Source: Anaerolineae bacterium
GTDB lineage: Bacteria > Chloroflexota > Anaerolineae > Anaerolineales > UBA4823
Reading direction: 5' to 3'
NCBI GenBank assembly: GCA_003130835.1
Contig: QEXX01000048.1
Coordinates: 1-64,000, forward strand
Length of the DNA: 64,000 nucleotides
Every line of letters starts with the position of its first letter. Position 1 is the stretch's first letter. Positions 41,957 to 51,835 of the stretch are shown in pieces. Position numbers and translations under genes: made by a program. Under the pieces are notes generated by a model. It made no database searches. It was given only the letters and a program-made list of their open reading frames with translations, and was not told the origin of the DNA.

Positions 41957-42658
41957 TTATTCTCTCCGCCGTCCGCCCATGCCTAGGACAAGGCTGGCGT
42001 AGTAAAGTAATTGCAAAACAGCAGTCACCAAAGCAGCAACATAGGTCAAAGCTGCTGCGTTGAGAACCTGATTGACGCCGCGCAGCTCTTCTTCTGTGGA
42101 AATTAGCCCGGACTCGACCAGCAGGCGCTTCGCCCGTGCAGAGGCGTTGAATTCGACCGGCAGGGTGGCTAGGGCAAACAGGGCTCCAGCGGAGAAAACG
42201 ATGACACCCAGCCAAGCCAGTTGAGGCGAGCGGAGCAGCAAGCCAATCATCAACAGAATCCAACCCAGATAGGAACCGATATTTACCGCTGGCACCAGCG
42301 CCGAACGCAGTTTGAGCGGCGCGTATCCTTCTTGGTCTTGTAGGGCATGACCCAACTCGTGAGCAGCTACGGCTAAAGCGGCTACCGAAGCACCGCTATA
42401 AACACCCTCAGAGAGCCTTAAGGTTTTGTCGCGAGGGTCGTAGTGATCGGTCAGTTGTCCTGGGATACCCTCGATGCGCACTCGAGCCAGACCGCTGTAC
42501 CGAATCAGTTGCGAAGCGGCTTGGGCGCCGCTAATACGCAAGCGTGATGGCACCTGACTCCATTTTGAGTACGAGGAGTTGACATAAAATTGGACAGCCA
42601 GCATGAGGATAAAAGCTGGCGCCATAAAAATTATGTAGTAAGGATCAAAGAAAAACAT
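41957..42658 (-). CDS. YugP-like zinc metallopeptidase
   Basis: A 233-residue membrane protein with an N-terminal helix (about 5-25), a zinc-binding HELGHALQDQEGY (about residue 98-110), and three C-terminal helices. GASVAALAVAAHELGHAL and FNASARAKRLLVESG are family blocks. The cytoplasmic protease role is unproven for most members. It starts 14 bases after ctpA on the same strand, so two membrane proteases are co-expressed. Confidence 0.92.
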   Translation of the reverse strand: MFFFDPYYIIFMAPAFILMLAVQFYVNSSYSKWSQVPSRLRISGAQAASQLIRYSGLARVRIEGIPGQLTDHYDPRDKTLRLSEGVYSGASVAALAVAAHELGHALQDQEGYAPLKLRSALVPAVNIGSYLGWILLMIGLLLRSPQLAWLGVIVFSAGALFALATLPVEFNASARAKRLLVESGLISTEEELRGVNQVLNAAALTYVAALVTAVLQLLYYASLVLGMGGRRRE

Positions 42659-42672
42659 CGTTGCCCTCCGTT

Positions 42673-43917
42673 TTACTTGGTCAGTAGTTCAATGGCTTGA
42701 TCAAGCTGTGGGTCTTTACCGGCCGCATAATCTTCCTCCGTCATTGGGACTTCGATATCCGGTGTCAGACCCGTGCCCTGAATTGTGCGTCCGTTGGGGG
42801 TTAACCAACGGGCAGTTGTTATTCTCACAGCGCCTTGGTTGTTGATTAGGTCATTCCAAATCTGGACTGAACCTTTGCCGTAGGTAGTTGCACCTAGTAA
42901 TTTGCCTCGGCCAAGATCTTGAATGGCACCGGCGACAATCTCTGAAGCTGAGGCGCTACCCTCATTGACTAAGACAATCAAAGGGATTTCGGTAGCAATG
43001 CCTTTGCCGCTCGCTTTAAAGGTGTCGCGGCGTCCATCACCATACACCTCATAGGCGATCACACCGTCCTTGATGAATTCAGAAGCGATATCGATTGCAG
43101 AGCTAAGCAATCCGCCGCCATTGTTCCGCAAGTCTAAGATCAACCCATCGGGATTTTCAGCCAGTAATTTTTTCAACATCTCACGGAAATCGCGAATCGT
43201 GTTTTCATCGCCAAACGCCAGCAAGCGGATGTATGCAATGTTGTTTCTCTCCATGCGCCCGATGACATTTGTGGATTTGATGCTGGCACGGACAATTTCG
43301 ACGTCAAACGGCTCTTCAACCCCCGGACGCTTAATCGTTAAACGCACTTTTGAACCGGCTGGGCCAAGCACTTTTTGACGCACCAACTCGCCATCAATGC
43401 CGGTCATATCTTCACCATCGATCGCAATGATCTGATCACCGGGTTTAAGCCCGGCTTTTTCGGCGGGGGAACCCATCATCGGTGCAATGATGGTTAAGTA
43501 TTCCCGAGTGGTATCGACATAGGCGCCAATGCCTTCATACTCGGTTCCAGTAAGCTGGGCTTGGAATTCTTCTAATGACTCTGGGTCAATATAGGAGGAG
43601 TGTTCGTCACCCAGCGCATCGACCATTCCCTGGATGGCGCCCCGCATCAGTTTGACGTCATCAACGGGTTGTTCGACATATTGCTCATGAATCAGCCGCC
43701 AAGCTTGCCAAAATGGGGCAAATAGCTCATCCACCCTTTGCCCAACCGGGGCTTGGGGCAGGGCTTCTGCTTGTGGGGTGCCCTCGGTGGTGATGAGAAA
43801 CGATGCTTCTTGGTTGCTTGCAGAGACCCGACCGGCATAAAAACCGGCTAAGGTTGAGCCGACAACCAAGACAAACAGGACAACAATAATTAGGATTGGA
43901 GGTCGTTTGCTTTCCAT
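42673..43917 (-). CDS. Carboxyl-terminal processing protease, S41 family
   Basis: A 414-residue protease with an N-terminal membrane anchor (about 8-28), a PDZ domain (about 105-190, with GLKPGDQIIAIDG) and the S41 catalytic core. The nucleophile Ser lies in VNEGSASASEIVAG (about residue 322) and the general-base Lys in TTYGKGSVQ (about 350). It trims the C-termini of exported proteins and resembles CtpA/CtpB. The signal anchor places it outside the membrane. Confidence 0.95.
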   Translation of the reverse strand: MESKRPPILIIVVLFVLVVGSTLAGFYAGRVSASNQEASFLITTEGTPQAEALPQAPVGQRVDELFAPFWQAWRLIHEQYVEQPVDDVKLMRGAIQGMVDALGDEHSSYIDPESLEEFQAQLTGTEYEGIGAYVDTTREYLTIIAPMMGSPAEKAGLKPGDQIIAIDGEDMTGIDGELVRQKVLGPAGSKVRLTIKRPGVEEPFDVEIVRASIKSTNVIGRMERNNIAYIRLLAFGDENTIRDFREMLKKLLAENPDGLILDLRNNGGGLLSSAIDIASEFIKDGVIAYEVYGDGRRDTFKASGKGIATEIPLIVLVNEGSASASEIVAGAIQDLGRGKLLGATTYGKGSVQIWNDLINNQGAVRITTARWLTPNGRTIQGTGLTPDIEVPMTEEDYAAGKDPQLDQAIELLTK

Positions 43918-44001
43918 TGATTTCCTCGACTTATTACGAAAATCCTTTTACCTTGAATTACAATTCAATCAGATAATTGTAAAAAAAATCTATAGAATAG
44001 A

Positions 44002-44817
44002 TTAATGTTCGATATGAACTTGAGACAGAAACAACGTCAGATAGCGCTCGAAGGAATCTGGATCCGAGACCGTTGAGACATAATCTAAAAGAGCAAATCC
44101 ATCCAAAGCATAGAGCGGGTGACAAGAAGTGGGTTTTGCACCTTGGGGTGCGTGGACGACAAAATGTACAAAAGGGGCGACAATGTCTGCTTCTTGAAGG
44201 GCAGGGACGATCTCTTCTGCTGTCACGATCACCGTCTTTGACGTTAGCGCAAGCTCCTCATCGATCCCTTTGTTCTTTCCGATGATGGCGTTTCCTTCCT
44301 TGTCGGCTTGCAAGGCGTGAATGACAGCCACATCGGCTTGGATAGCCGGAAAAGCGGTGAGTTCTTCGCCGCTGTAAGGGTCGATGATGGTCTTGACGTC
44401 TGGCCTTAGTTTGAAAAGGTCGGTGCCGATCCATGCTAAACTTGGCATAAAGCCAACCCCAGCCATCTGAGCACGGAGTCCAAAGGCGATACTGGCTTCC
44501 GTTTCTTCGATAATCTGAAGGGCGCCCTGATTGGCGTAATAGGTGAACATGGGTGCAAAGCCGAAGATTTCAAGCCCGAAATAACAGGTGCGAATGGTCT
44601 TTGCGATACCGGCACCCACAAGCAGGTCGGACTCATAACCTGCCGTAAAGGCAAGCAGGGTGAGATTTTCGATCGATTTGTGATGGCGAACGGTCTTGAT
44701 CAAGTGGCGAACAAAGGCTACTGGGCGACGGTAGAGGGTCATGCCTCCCAATGCAAGGGTATCCCCACTTTGGACAATCGAAACCGCTTCTTCAAGAGAG
44801 ATTCGTTTGGCTATCAT
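44002..44817 (-). CDS. CoA-transferase subunit A-like protein, without a subunit B neighbour
   Basis: A 271-residue family-I CoA-transferase alpha-type protein. ATG 44817 (MIAKRISLEEAV) overlaps the HAD stop (TCATGA) and is preferred over the longer ORF. IVQSGDTLALGGMTLYRRP (about 15-33) is the CoA-binding-type glycine segment, and QADVAVIHALQADKEGNAII (about 160-180) is a family block. Family-I enzymes normally need a beta subunit with the catalytic Glu; none adjoins this gene, the next gene being ctpA. It may pair with a remote subunit or act differently. Confidence 0.85.
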   Translation of the reverse strand: MIAKRISLEEAVSIVQSGDTLALGGMTLYRRPVAFVRHLIKTVRHHKSIENLTLLAFTAGYESDLLVGAGIAKTIRTCYFGLEIFGFAPMFTYYANQGALQIIEETEASIAFGLRAQMAGVGFMPSLAWIGTDLFKLRPDVKTIIDPYSGEELTAFPAIQADVAVIHALQADKEGNAIIGKNKGIDEELALTSKTVIVTAEEIVPALQEADIVAPFVHFVVHAPQGAKPTSCHPLYALDGFALLDYVSTVSDPDSFERYLTLFLSQVHIEH

Positions 44818-45473
44818 GATGCTTCTCGATGGTTGTCCCAGAGCGTCGGCATTTTTTGGCGTAATTCCTTGATCTCCCGAATGCTCAAGTCGACCTGCGA
44901 GTCCGGTTCCCCTTGCCCAACCCAAACGGTATAAAATCCCATCCTGCGCGCCGCCGCTAAATTGCTCAAGGAATCATCCAAGTAGAGGCACCGCTCAGGA
45001 TGTTCGACCTGAGCGATTTGTAAGGCGAGCTGATAGGCTTGCGGCTCAGGTTTGCAATAAAACTGGATGGCACGCACGTCAATAATTCCTTCGAAGCAAT
45101 CTTCAACCCCTAAGACCTGTAAAACTCGTCTGGCGTGATCCCGATCGGCGTTGGTGAAGATAAACCGTCGCAGAGGCAAGGTGATCAGCATCTGACGTAA
45201 TTCTGGATCGGGTTGGATAAACTCGTGGATGGGAAGATCATGGACATAAGCAAGATAATCATCAGCGTTCACCTGATGATGTAGCTGCAAGCCTCTTAGG
45301 GTTGTTCCGTAGGTTTCAAAATAATGCCGCCGCAGGGTCGGAATGATGTCCCAAGACATCCCCAAGCGTTCGTGCATGTATAACGACATGCGCTGACGAA
45401 TAGCTTCCCATAGCCCACTCTGCTTATCGTAGAGCGTATCATCCAAATCAAAAAAGGCTACCTCGAACTTCAT
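44814..45473 (-). CDS. HAD-family hydrolase, pyrimidine 5'-nucleotidase-like
   Basis: A 219-residue HAD phosphatase with motif I FFDLDDTLYDKQSGLW at the N-terminus, motif II FIFTNADRDH (about residue 103-112), the Lys in FYCKPEPQAY and motif IV CLYLDDSLSNLAAARRMG. The cap type and DDTLYD motif match the SDT1/PHM8-like pyrimidine 5'-nucleotidase group. ATG 45473 is used rather than the TTG two codons upstream. It probably dephosphorylates a nucleotide or small metabolite. Confidence 0.9.
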   Translation of the reverse strand: MKFEVAFFDLDDTLYDKQSGLWEAIRQRMSLYMHERLGMSWDIIPTLRRHYFETYGTTLRGLQLHHQVNADDYLAYVHDLPIHEFIQPDPELRQMLITLPLRRFIFTNADRDHARRVLQVLGVEDCFEGIIDVRAIQFYCKPEPQAYQLALQIAQVEHPERCLYLDDSLSNLAAARRMGFYTVWVGQGEPDSQVDLSIREIKELRQKMPTLWDNHREAS

Positions 45474-45510
45474 GCCCAAAGTATAACTGAAAACCTGTGG
45501 ATAAGGCAGG

Positions 45511-45516
45511 TATAAT
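45511..45516 (+). promoter_or_regulatory. -10 element for mutL
   Basis: TATAAT, 18 bases before the mutL ATG, with no clear -35. A single perfect DnaA-box sequence (TGTGGATAA, 45496-45504) lies directly in the spacer. The predicted leader is about 12 bases. Confidence 0.5.
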
Positions 45517-45534
45517 GAGTGGAAGAGTGAGAAA

Positions 45535-47250
45535 ATGGTGATACAAATTTTGCCTCCAGAGGTTGCGTCTCAAATTGCGGCTGGCGAGGTAGTGGAACGT
45601 CCTGCCTCGGTGGTTAAGGAATTGGTCGAAAATGCCCTGGACGCATCAGCAACCCAAATTACCGTTCGCTGCCTTTCAGCCGGCAAGAAACTCATTGAAG
45701 TCTCGGATGATGGGGATGGGATGACGGTCGAAGATCTACCATTAGCGGTTCAGCGTCATGCAACCAGCAAGATTCGGTGTGCACAAGACCTTTGGCGCAT
45801 CCGCACGCTTGGCTTTCGCGGGGAGGCTTTAGCATCAATTGCATCCGTTGCCCGCCTAACGATTAAGACGCGCGCCCGACAGGCAGAAGTGGGTTACCAA
45901 TTGGCTGTTGACGGGGGAGCACCGGCAACCCTTCAAGCCATTGGCATTCCGCATGGGACGACAGTGCAGGTTGAAGATTTGTTCTTTAATGTCCCAGCCA
46001 GGTTGAAATTTCTCAAAAGTGAGCTAACCGAGCGCAATCGCATCGAATCGGTCGTGATTGATTATGCCTTAGCTTTTTCACATGTTCGATTTCAACTTTG
46101 GCAAGAAAACCGCTTAAGTTTTACGAGTAGCGGCAACGGCGAGCGACGTGAAATTTTGGCGAACAACCTCGGTGTAGAAGACGCGCAGCAATTAATTGAG
46201 GTCGATTACGAGGAGTCGGATTTGCGTCTTTTGGGATTAATTAGCCCACCGGGACTGACTCGTTCTAATCGGCGCGAAATTCACCTTTATGTCAATCATC
46301 GCCCAGTTCAAGATAGCATGTTGACTTCTGCGGTTTTGCAGGCGTATCACACGCTGATCATGGTGGGACGCTTCCCATTGGTTTGGCTTTTCATCGAGAT
46401 TCAACCGGAGAAGGTAGATGTCAATGTGCATCCTGCCAAAGCGGAAGTGCGCTTTGTTGACCCTAACCGGGTATTTAGTGCTCTACAACATGCTATACGC
46501 CGCTCTTTGATCGCTGGGACAAGGCTCATGGCGATACCCACTCCAGCGGTTTGGCAGCCTCCTTTTGATGAGATTCAATCCCCCCGCGCAGTTGTTCAAC
46601 CTGAAGCGATTCCTCAATCCCCATCGGAGACACCCCAAGCGGTGGGGTTGCCTAAATTTGAGCCAAGGGTGCCTCTCTTAAGGTGGATTGGACAAGTGGC
46701 AAACACCTATATCATTGCCGAAGGGCCGGATGGCTTATACTTAATTGATCAACATGCTGCCCATGAACGTGTGCTGTTCGAGAGATTTCTGCGCCAGTCC
46801 CAAACGTCAATACCTTCTCAAAAACTTCTCCATCCCGGTCTGATCACCCTGAGTTCGACCCAAGCTCGGTTGCTTGAAGAACAAATTCCCATCCTCAACC
46901 GCCTCGGCTTTGAGATTGTGCCTTTTGGTGTGAACACTTATCAAGTTCGGGCATTGCCGACGGTTTTTTCCGGCGTGGACGGAGAGGTTGCGGTGCGGGC
47001 TACAATCGATGAGTTTGAGGAAAATGAAGAACCCTTGCAGCGGGAAACCGAGAAGCGCTTAATAGCTAGAATTTGCAAACGGGTTGCCGTCAAAGCCGGG
47101 CAGAGCCTTTCGCCTGACGAACAAAAAGCCCTTTTGCAAGAATTGGAAAACTGTCAATCGCCCCGTACCTGTCCACATGGACGTCCAACCATGATTCATC
47201 TTTCCGTGGACTTATTAGAACGGCAGTTTGGGCGGCGGGGTGCCATCTAG
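45535..47250 (+). CDS. mutL: DNA mismatch repair protein MutL
   Basis: A 571-residue GHKL ATPase. Motifs are VERPASVVKELVENALDASA (ATP/Mg-binding Glu and Asn), DDGDGM, HATSKI, TLGFRGEALASIAS and HGTTVQVEDLFFNVPARLKFL. The C-terminal dimerisation domain (about 380-560) contains DQHAAHERVLFE, of the endonuclease type (DQHA-x2-E-x4-E), and CPHGRPT near the C-terminus. It should therefore nick DNA, as in bacteria lacking MutH. mutS is not in the window. It converges with the sirtuin gene 18 bases away. Confidence 0.97.
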   Translation: MVIQILPPEVASQIAAGEVVERPASVVKELVENALDASATQITVRCLSAGKKLIEVSDDGDGMTVEDLPLAVQRHATSKIRCAQDLWRIRTLGFRGEALASIASVARLTIKTRARQAEVGYQLAVDGGAPATLQAIGIPHGTTVQVEDLFFNVPARLKFLKSELTERNRIESVVIDYALAFSHVRFQLWQENRLSFTSSGNGERREILANNLGVEDAQQLIEVDYEESDLRLLGLISPPGLTRSNRREIHLYVNHRPVQDSMLTSAVLQAYHTLIMVGRFPLVWLFIEIQPEKVDVNVHPAKAEVRFVDPNRVFSALQHAIRRSLIAGTRLMAIPTPAVWQPPFDEIQSPRAVVQPEAIPQSPSETPQAVGLPKFEPRVPLLRWIGQVANTYIIAEGPDGLYLIDQHAAHERVLFERFLRQSQTSIPSQKLLHPGLITLSSTQARLLEEQIPILNRLGFEIVPFGVNTYQVRALPTVFSGVDGEVAVRATIDEFEENEEPLQRETEKRLIARICKRVAVKAGQSLSPDEQKALLQELENCQSPRTCPHGRPTMIHLSVDLLERQFGRRGAI

Positions 47251-47268
47251 GGTGAGCTATTACTTAGC

Positions 47269-48048
47269 TTAGGGTTGGTGAAGAATTTCAGCGACAATTT
47301 GGGGTAAGATCACAGCCACATCTTCTGAAAAAACGACGTCTGCGCGCACATCTAGGTAAGTGGGGGTATGGTTGATGATAATTAGATGCGCCCCGCGCTC
47401 AACGGCTTCCATCGGTAAGCGAGCAACCGGTAAAACCTCTAGAGATGAGCCAGCTACGATCATCAAATCGCAATGACGGCAGGCCTTTTGTGCCTGAAGC
47501 CAGGGTTGATGAGGCATTTGCTCGCCGAAGAGGATGACATCTGGCTTTAGAATGCCACGACAGTTGGGGCAACGAGGGAGGATGCCTTGTTCTAAGAACG
47601 GCGGGATATAGGGGTGGGAGGAGACTTTGGTGAAACACGCCACACATGTCATGGTTTCAAAGCTGCCGTGCACTTCCAGAACATTTTTGCTGCCCGCTTT
47701 CTGATGCAATCCATCGATGTTTTGAGTTACAATGGTATGGACATACCCCATCTGTTGCAGTTGATGAACAGCAAGATGAGCCGCATTTGGCTCAGCAGTT
47801 AGGACTTTGAGGGCTAAGGGCCGCAACCATTCAAAAAAACGCACAGGGTCATACCGAAAAGCCAGCGCAGAAGCGACTTCAATTGGTTCGATGGTTGACC
47901 AAAGCCCTGTCTGCGGAGAACGAAAGTCTGGAATGCCGGAGGGCGTTGAGATCCCTGCTCCACTCAAGACCACCCCTCGTTTGCTTTTGCGCACAATCTC
48001 TGCCGCACTTTGAATGGAGTTGGGGATTGGATGGGTAGAGCGAGACAT
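47269..48048 (-). CDS. NAD-dependent protein deacylase, sirtuin
   Basis: A 259-residue Sir2 enzyme. NAD-binding GAGISTPSGIPDFRSP (about residue 30-45), TQNIDGLHQKAGS (about 110-122), the catalytic His in LEVHGSFE, a zinc site with CVACF and CPNC, and the late AGSSLEVLPVA are all present. It removes acyl groups from lysines, releasing O-acyl-ADP-ribose. The gene lies 4 bases after the receiver-ATPase gene on the same strand, implying one transcript. Confidence 0.96.
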   Translation of the reverse strand: MSRSTHPIPNSIQSAAEIVRKSKRGVVLSGAGISTPSGIPDFRSPQTGLWSTIEPIEVASALAFRYDPVRFFEWLRPLALKVLTAEPNAAHLAVHQLQQMGYVHTIVTQNIDGLHQKAGSKNVLEVHGSFETMTCVACFTKVSSHPYIPPFLEQGILPRCPNCRGILKPDVILFGEQMPHQPWLQAQKACRHCDLMIVAGSSLEVLPVARLPMEAVERGAHLIIINHTPTYLDVRADVVFSEDVAVILPQIVAEILHQP

Positions 48049-48052
48049 GGAT

Positions 48053-49210
<1,158 letters not shown>

Positions 49211-49325
49211 GAGGTTTTTCTCCTGAGAAGTAGCTCGGTCATTGGGATGCTCCGAGTGAGCGATTGATCAATGCGTCATGCGACGATCCGAATCCTATAT
49301 AATCAAATTATAATCTTTTCTGAAA

Positions 49326-50780
49326 ATGTTCGCAGTTGTACCAAGAGTTTTACAAGAAAGATGCCAGTTGCAACCCAAAGATCTCCTCGTGGTGGGTGTC
49401 TCTGGTGGCCCAGACAGCTTGGCATTAATGCGGCTTCTCCATCAATTGGATTGGAAGTTGATGATTGCTCACGTAAACCATCAACTACGCCGAACCGCTG
49501 ACCAGGAAGAAGAAGGGGTCCACCGCTGGGCAGAAGCGATTGGCGTTCCATGCATCTCTCGAAAAATTGATGTGGCTGACTATGCCCGAAAGCATTCGTT
49601 GACGATCGAAGAAGCGGCACGCATTTGCCGCTATCGTTTTCTTTTTGAGGTGGCAGAGGAAAGGCAAGCCAAAGCTGTTTTGGTTGCCCACACTGCAGAT
49701 GATCAAGTCGAAACTTTCCTGATGCACTTATTGCGAGGCTCCGGGGGGCAGGGATTGAGCGGCATGAAAGTCTATTCGCTTCCAAACCCATGGAGCCAGA
49801 CCCTTCCGTTAGTGCGCCCACTGTTATCGGTATGGCGTTCTCAGATCGTAGCTTACCTAGCAGAAATTGGCATTGAGCCGTTTATCGATGAGTCCAATTT
49901 CGATCTGACCTATACGCGCAATCGAATTCGAAACAGCCTGCTGCCCTTCCTTGAAACGTATAATCCAGCGATCCGCAAATTGCTTTGGCAAACTGCTCAA
50001 TTGCTGAGCGATGAAGAGGAAGTTCTGCGGGCAGTGGAAGATACAGCGTGGCAAGAGACGCTAACCTTTTCCAATTCTGAGTTGGTGGGATTTAATTTGG
50101 AGAGGTTCCGGGGGCTGCCACAGGCGCTTCGCAGGCGGTTGATTCGGCGTGCCTATCAAACCCTGTACCCCGGTTTGCCCTTGTTGGAATTTGTGCAAAT
50201 TGAGGCTATTGTCAATGTTTTTCTCGACCGCAAGCGTACACATCGGAAGATTGGTGGATTTTTGTCCTGTATCAACGATGGAAACCAAGCTTATCTTCTG
50301 AAAGAAGGAGCAATACCACCGCATCCGCAATACCCTCAAATGACCAACCAAGCGCGGCTGGACTTGCCGAATCACGGTACTCTACATCTCGATGACCATT
50401 GGGTTCTCCAAGTCGAACTGGTGGCGGAAGAACCTTTCTCCCGCATGCGCAAAGCTGTGGTTGATGCCTTTGAAGCTTGGTTGGATTTTGAAGTGTGCAA
50501 AAATGGGATCTTCGTTCGCGTACCGCAGCCAGGCGACCGATTTGCTCCTCTTGCCATGAGCGGCCACACTGCCAAACTCTCGGATATTTTCATCAATCGC
50601 AGAATTCCGGCTTGGCTGCGCAAAGCGTATCCGCTGGTATGTAATGAAACGCAAATCCTGTGGGTGCCGGGTTATACCATCAGTCATTCAGCGCGATTGA
50701 CCCCCCAAAGCTGCGCAGCCGTCCATCTCAAGCTGTTTCGAGTGCAGGAGGGGGTGGACGATCTAACGGTTGAGAAGTGA
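49326..50780 (+). CDS. tilS: tRNA(Ile)-lysidine synthetase
   Basis: A 484-residue N-type ATP pyrophosphatase that converts C34 of tRNA-Ile(CAU) to lysidine. PP-loop VVGVSGGPDSLALM lies near residue 20-33, and IAHVNHQLRRTADQEE follows. HTADDQVETFLMHLLRGSG (about 123-141) and IEPFIDESNFDLTYTRNRIR are family blocks. The C-terminal domain (about 395-475, with PQPGDRFAPLAMSGH and KLSDIFINRRIPAWLR) is present. A TATAAT at 49309-49314 gives a very short leader. Its 3' end overlaps the convergent recombinase-like gene by 18 bases. Confidence 0.96.
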   Translation: MFAVVPRVLQERCQLQPKDLLVVGVSGGPDSLALMRLLHQLDWKLMIAHVNHQLRRTADQEEEGVHRWAEAIGVPCISRKIDVADYARKHSLTIEEAARICRYRFLFEVAEERQAKAVLVAHTADDQVETFLMHLLRGSGGQGLSGMKVYSLPNPWSQTLPLVRPLLSVWRSQIVAYLAEIGIEPFIDESNFDLTYTRNRIRNSLLPFLETYNPAIRKLLWQTAQLLSDEEEVLRAVEDTAWQETLTFSNSELVGFNLERFRGLPQALRRRLIRRAYQTLYPGLPLLEFVQIEAIVNVFLDRKRTHRKIGGFLSCINDGNQAYLLKEGAIPPHPQYPQMTNQARLDLPNHGTLHLDDHWVLQVELVAEEPFSRMRKAVVDAFEAWLDFEVCKNGIFVRVPQPGDRFAPLAMSGHTAKLSDIFINRRIPAWLRKAYPLVCNETQILWVPGYTISHSARLTPQSCAAVHLKLFRVQEGVDDLTVEK

Positions 50781-51662
50781 CTCGGCCAATTGGTCCAGTT
50801 TCATCCCGATTTCTCGCCATTGGACTTTAGAGAGACCTAATTTTTGCCGGATGGCATTTTTTTCCATCCCGCTCTGTAGGTCAAGCAAGGCACAGGTCCA
50901 TCGACACATATCGAAGGAAATGTGTTTTTCCAAACCAGCTTCTTGGGAGAGATCTTCCAGCAAATATTCAAGGCGGCGTTGGGACCAAGGGAAAACGCGA
51001 TCGTAGATGTTATATTGATGACGGTATTCTTCAAAACCCTCCAACCAATCTTTAGGTAGGGAAATTTTTCTCTCTTTATAGCGGTACTGAGGATTCGGGT
51101 AGCGAACAAATAAATATGGGTTAGAGGGGTCTAGGTCGAGGTGGTTTAAGTTCAGGGCGAGGCATTCGGTTTTCTTGATGCCGCTGGAGATAAGCAAATA
51201 AAACAAGGCGAAATAGCGCGCATCGGGCTTTTTCGCCCGGCGGTGCTTCTGGCACACTTCCATGACAAGGTCAACTTCTTGCGGAGTCAAAACGACCGGC
51301 AGGGGACTGAGGACCGAGTGTTGGACGAGCTTTTCAGCTGGGTTCATGGGCAAGACCGCATGTTGGTGAAGCCAGCGGAAGAATGACTTGAGCGAGGTAA
51401 TGCGACGCGCAAGCGTTTTGGGGCTACAAGGAACGCCGCGCCCTTTTTGAAGCCAATTGAGAAAGTGATTCAGGTCGGCTGTAGTGATGCTGCCGAGAGT
51501 GCGGGTTGGGGATAAGAAAGCTGCAAGCAATTCCAAATCGTGAACAAAGGCTTTGACAGTGTGAACGGAGTTTCCTTGATCGGCGAGATAAAGTTTCCAT
51601 CCTTGGATAGCCGGGGGGAGCGTGGATTGAGCCGTAAGGTGAGCAGAAGTTGAGTCGGACAC
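50763..51662 (-). CDS. Tyrosine-recombinase homologue lacking catalytic residues
   Basis: A 299-residue Xer-like protein. An N-terminal SAM-like core-binding domain (about 15-110) shows SVHTVKAFVHDLELLAAFL and SPKTLARRITSLKSFFRWL. The C-terminal catalytic fold (about 120-295) keeps the helix pattern, but the signature residues are gone: the first Arg is in GIKKTECL (Lys in place of Arg), HxLRH reads FDMCRW, and the region of the nucleophile Tyr reads GLSKVQWREIG. It may bind DNA without cutting, or be a decaying gene. The frame is fully open, which favours a retained function. Confidence 0.82.
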   Translation of the reverse strand: MSDSTSAHLTAQSTLPPAIQGWKLYLADQGNSVHTVKAFVHDLELLAAFLSPTRTLGSITTADLNHFLNWLQKGRGVPCSPKTLARRITSLKSFFRWLHQHAVLPMNPAEKLVQHSVLSPLPVVLTPQEVDLVMEVCQKHRRAKKPDARYFALFYLLISSGIKKTECLALNLNHLDLDPSNPYLFVRYPNPQYRYKERKISLPKDWLEGFEEYRHQYNIYDRVFPWSQRRLEYLLEDLSQEAGLEKHISFDMCRWTCALLDLQSGMEKNAIRQKLGLSKVQWREIGMKLDQLAESLLNR

Positions 51663-51835
51663 TACTTAAACCTCCAAATTTCGTATAGCCGTTCAAACCT
51701 TAGTGTAACATGCCTTAGGCAAGCTGTCAACCTGCAAAAAATTTGTGTGTTTGACCATCGTTTCCCTTTGACATTTACGCATTTTCGGGTAGGATTGAGA
51801 TAATTTCCAAATCTTATCCACTTTGTGAGGGATGT

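Noticed and set aside
45496-45504. Replication origin at a perfect DnaA box (TGTGGATAA)
   Set aside because: It is a single 9-mer with no cluster of boxes, AT-rich unwinding region or dnaA nearby; chance occurrence is plausible in 64 kb.
50441-50456. Second GEMM-like fragment (GCGCAAAGCTGTGG) in tilS
   Set aside because: Only one conserved segment matches; GGCAAACC and the stems are absent, and it is within a coding region.
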